Shown: in pieces, positions 63,119-64,000 of the stretch
Layout of the letters: every line of letters starts with the position of its first letter
Position numbering within the stretch: the stretch's first letter is position 1
NCBI GenBank assembly: GCA_948567375.1
Contig: OX419760.1
Location: 6,634,001-6,698,000 of the forward strand
Source: Lunularia cruciata
Lineage: Eukaryota; Streptophyta; Marchantiopsida; Lunulariales; Lunulariaceae
Reading direction: 5' to 3'
DNA length: 64,000 nucleotides
The notes under the pieces: generated by a model
What the model saw: only the letters and a program-made list of their open reading frames with translations
Database searches by the model: none
Told to the model about the DNA's origin: nothing
Made by a program: the position numbers and the translations under genes

Positions 63119-64000
63119 AAGACACAACGTCCTCGTTGTGCAATTGTTGCTCAAAGGCTTGCACCAACACCGGTGCATGTGCCAAATTGGCAGCGGGCTC
63201 CCAAGTTGCTTCATAAAGGGGGTAACTTTTCCATTGTACTAGATAGTCCACCCACGGGTGGCAAGTACCATGCATGTGTGTTTGAAGAATCCGCTCCACT
63301 TCATATTCCTCTGTGCCATCAATGAGTGTCGGACAAGGTTGAATGTTTGGTGTGGAATGACCTTGGCCTGATCGGGGAGCATATTGCGTAGTAGGGAGAC
63401 ATGGAACACTGGATGGCTCTTCATGTGTGGTGGTAGCTTATGGTGATAGGCCACAGCGCCGATATGACAAAGAATCGAGAAAGGCTCAATAAAATGAGGT
63501 CTGAGCTTACGAGGTCCAACTAATGTGAGGTTGGTTGTCAATAGCCACACTTGATCCTCAACATTGAACTCCATCTGCTGACGGTGTGCATCAGCATATT
63601 GCTTCTGTCAATTTTGTGCAATCTGTAATCTGTGCTTGGCGCTCTCCACACCTTGTTGGATTCTAGAAACGAATATGTTGACTGCATCGACCTTGGTAGC
63701 CATTGGACGGATCTTCATCAAGCTAGAAGGTGTGAAAGGATGTTCACCATACATGAGGAAGAACGGAGTGACCTGGGTTGATGCATTCACTAAATTGTTG
63801 TAAGCAAATTCCACCAACGGGAGTAGGGTGTCCCACCTCTCTTGCTCTTCTAAGGTGAAGCCGTGTAACATGTCTTCAATCGTGCAATTAGCCCGCTTTG
63901 TTTGGCCATCTGTTTGTGGGTGGTAAGCTGTGGACATGGCCAACTTGGTTTTGAAGAAACTAAAGAGTGTTCACCAAAACAAACTGGTGAATTGGGTGCC
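63117..64000 (-). pseudogene. pol: Integrase C-terminal half and chromodomain of element M (partial)
   Basis: Minus-strand frames 63608-63943 (STAYHPQTDGQTKRANC, FLMYGEHPFTPSSLM) and 63239-63574 (WLLTTNLTLVGPRKL) share a frame, separated by one TGA. A one-base deletion near 63385 relative to element A shifts into the chromodomain frame 63117-63299 (YLVQWKSYPLYEATWEP). Close to element A in sequence. Confidence 0.85.

Larger units (their letters stand above)
62365..64000 (-). mobile_element. Element M: family-1 chromovirus, 3' part, minus strand, runs off the window
   Basis: 3' LTR, polypurine tract, chromodomain and integrase of the same family as element A, in reverse orientation. The rest lies beyond 64000. 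Confidence 0.88.

Noticed and set aside
1-64000. Host protein genes, tRNA or rRNA genes
   Set aside because: No convincing exon structure, tRNA cloverleaf or rRNA block was seen. The tRNA-like strings found are primer-binding sites. A tRNA or rRNA scan could not be run, so this is an absence by eye.

Overview
This window is repeat-dense plant-type nuclear DNA. Almost everything that can be identified is LTR retrotransposon of the Ty3/gypsy superfamily, in nested, truncated and inverted copies. I recognise no host gene, rRNA, tRNA or CRISPR array. Chromodomain-bearing integrases, primer-binding sites complementary to initiator-Met tRNA, 5-bp target duplications and four-level nesting point to a large streptophyte (land-plant or close algal relative) genome. 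The species cannot be read from the sequence.

Four families account for most of the window. Family 1 is a chromovirus with LTRs TGTAATACC...ATTACA: element A (3484-10092), an LTR-inside-an-LTR (15678-16760) and element M (62365 to the window end, minus strand). Family 2 is a chromovirus with LTRs TGTAACAATA...TTTTACA whose LTRs carry arrays of heat-shock-element-like GAA/TTC motifs: a solo LTR (2381-2820), B (3434-14822), C (18451-24093, the best preserved), a disrupted host copy I (44487-62126) and J (54764-59889, minus). Family 3 is non-chromodomain, Tat/Athila-like: D (24412-35394, minus) and E (35395-44481, plus) meet head to head. The D LTR is about 3.77 kb and holds a decayed coiled-coil reading frame. 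Family 4 is the most interesting: element H (44549-54009, minus), with a fragment G (about 37576-39805) and an old split LTR (3140-3433 plus 14823-14996).

H encodes gag and protease, then a DNMT3-like C5 cytosine methyltransferase, then reverse transcriptase, RNase H and integrase, and ends in a PHD finger instead of a chromodomain. One element would therefore carry a DNA-methylation writer and a probable histone-tail reader. The methyltransferase segment is uninterrupted and keeps its catalytic PCQ, ENV and SAM-binding motifs. The rest has four in-frame TAG codons, one frameshift and a YIDD-to-YIDN change in the RT.

Layout: 1-2380 unassigned; 2381-2820 solo LTR; 3140-14996 old family-4 LTR containing B, which contains A; 14997-18450 unassigned coding relics plus nested family-1 LTRs; 18451-24093 element C; 24412-44481 the D/E inverted pair with G inside E; 44487-62126 family-2 element I carrying H and J and an internal inversion; 62365-64000 the 3' part of M.

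Decay is dominated by transitions. In element C all seven premature stops can be derived from CGA, CAG or TGG by one transition, and the two LTRs differ at only three positions, all transitions. This is the pattern expected of methylated, silenced repeats.
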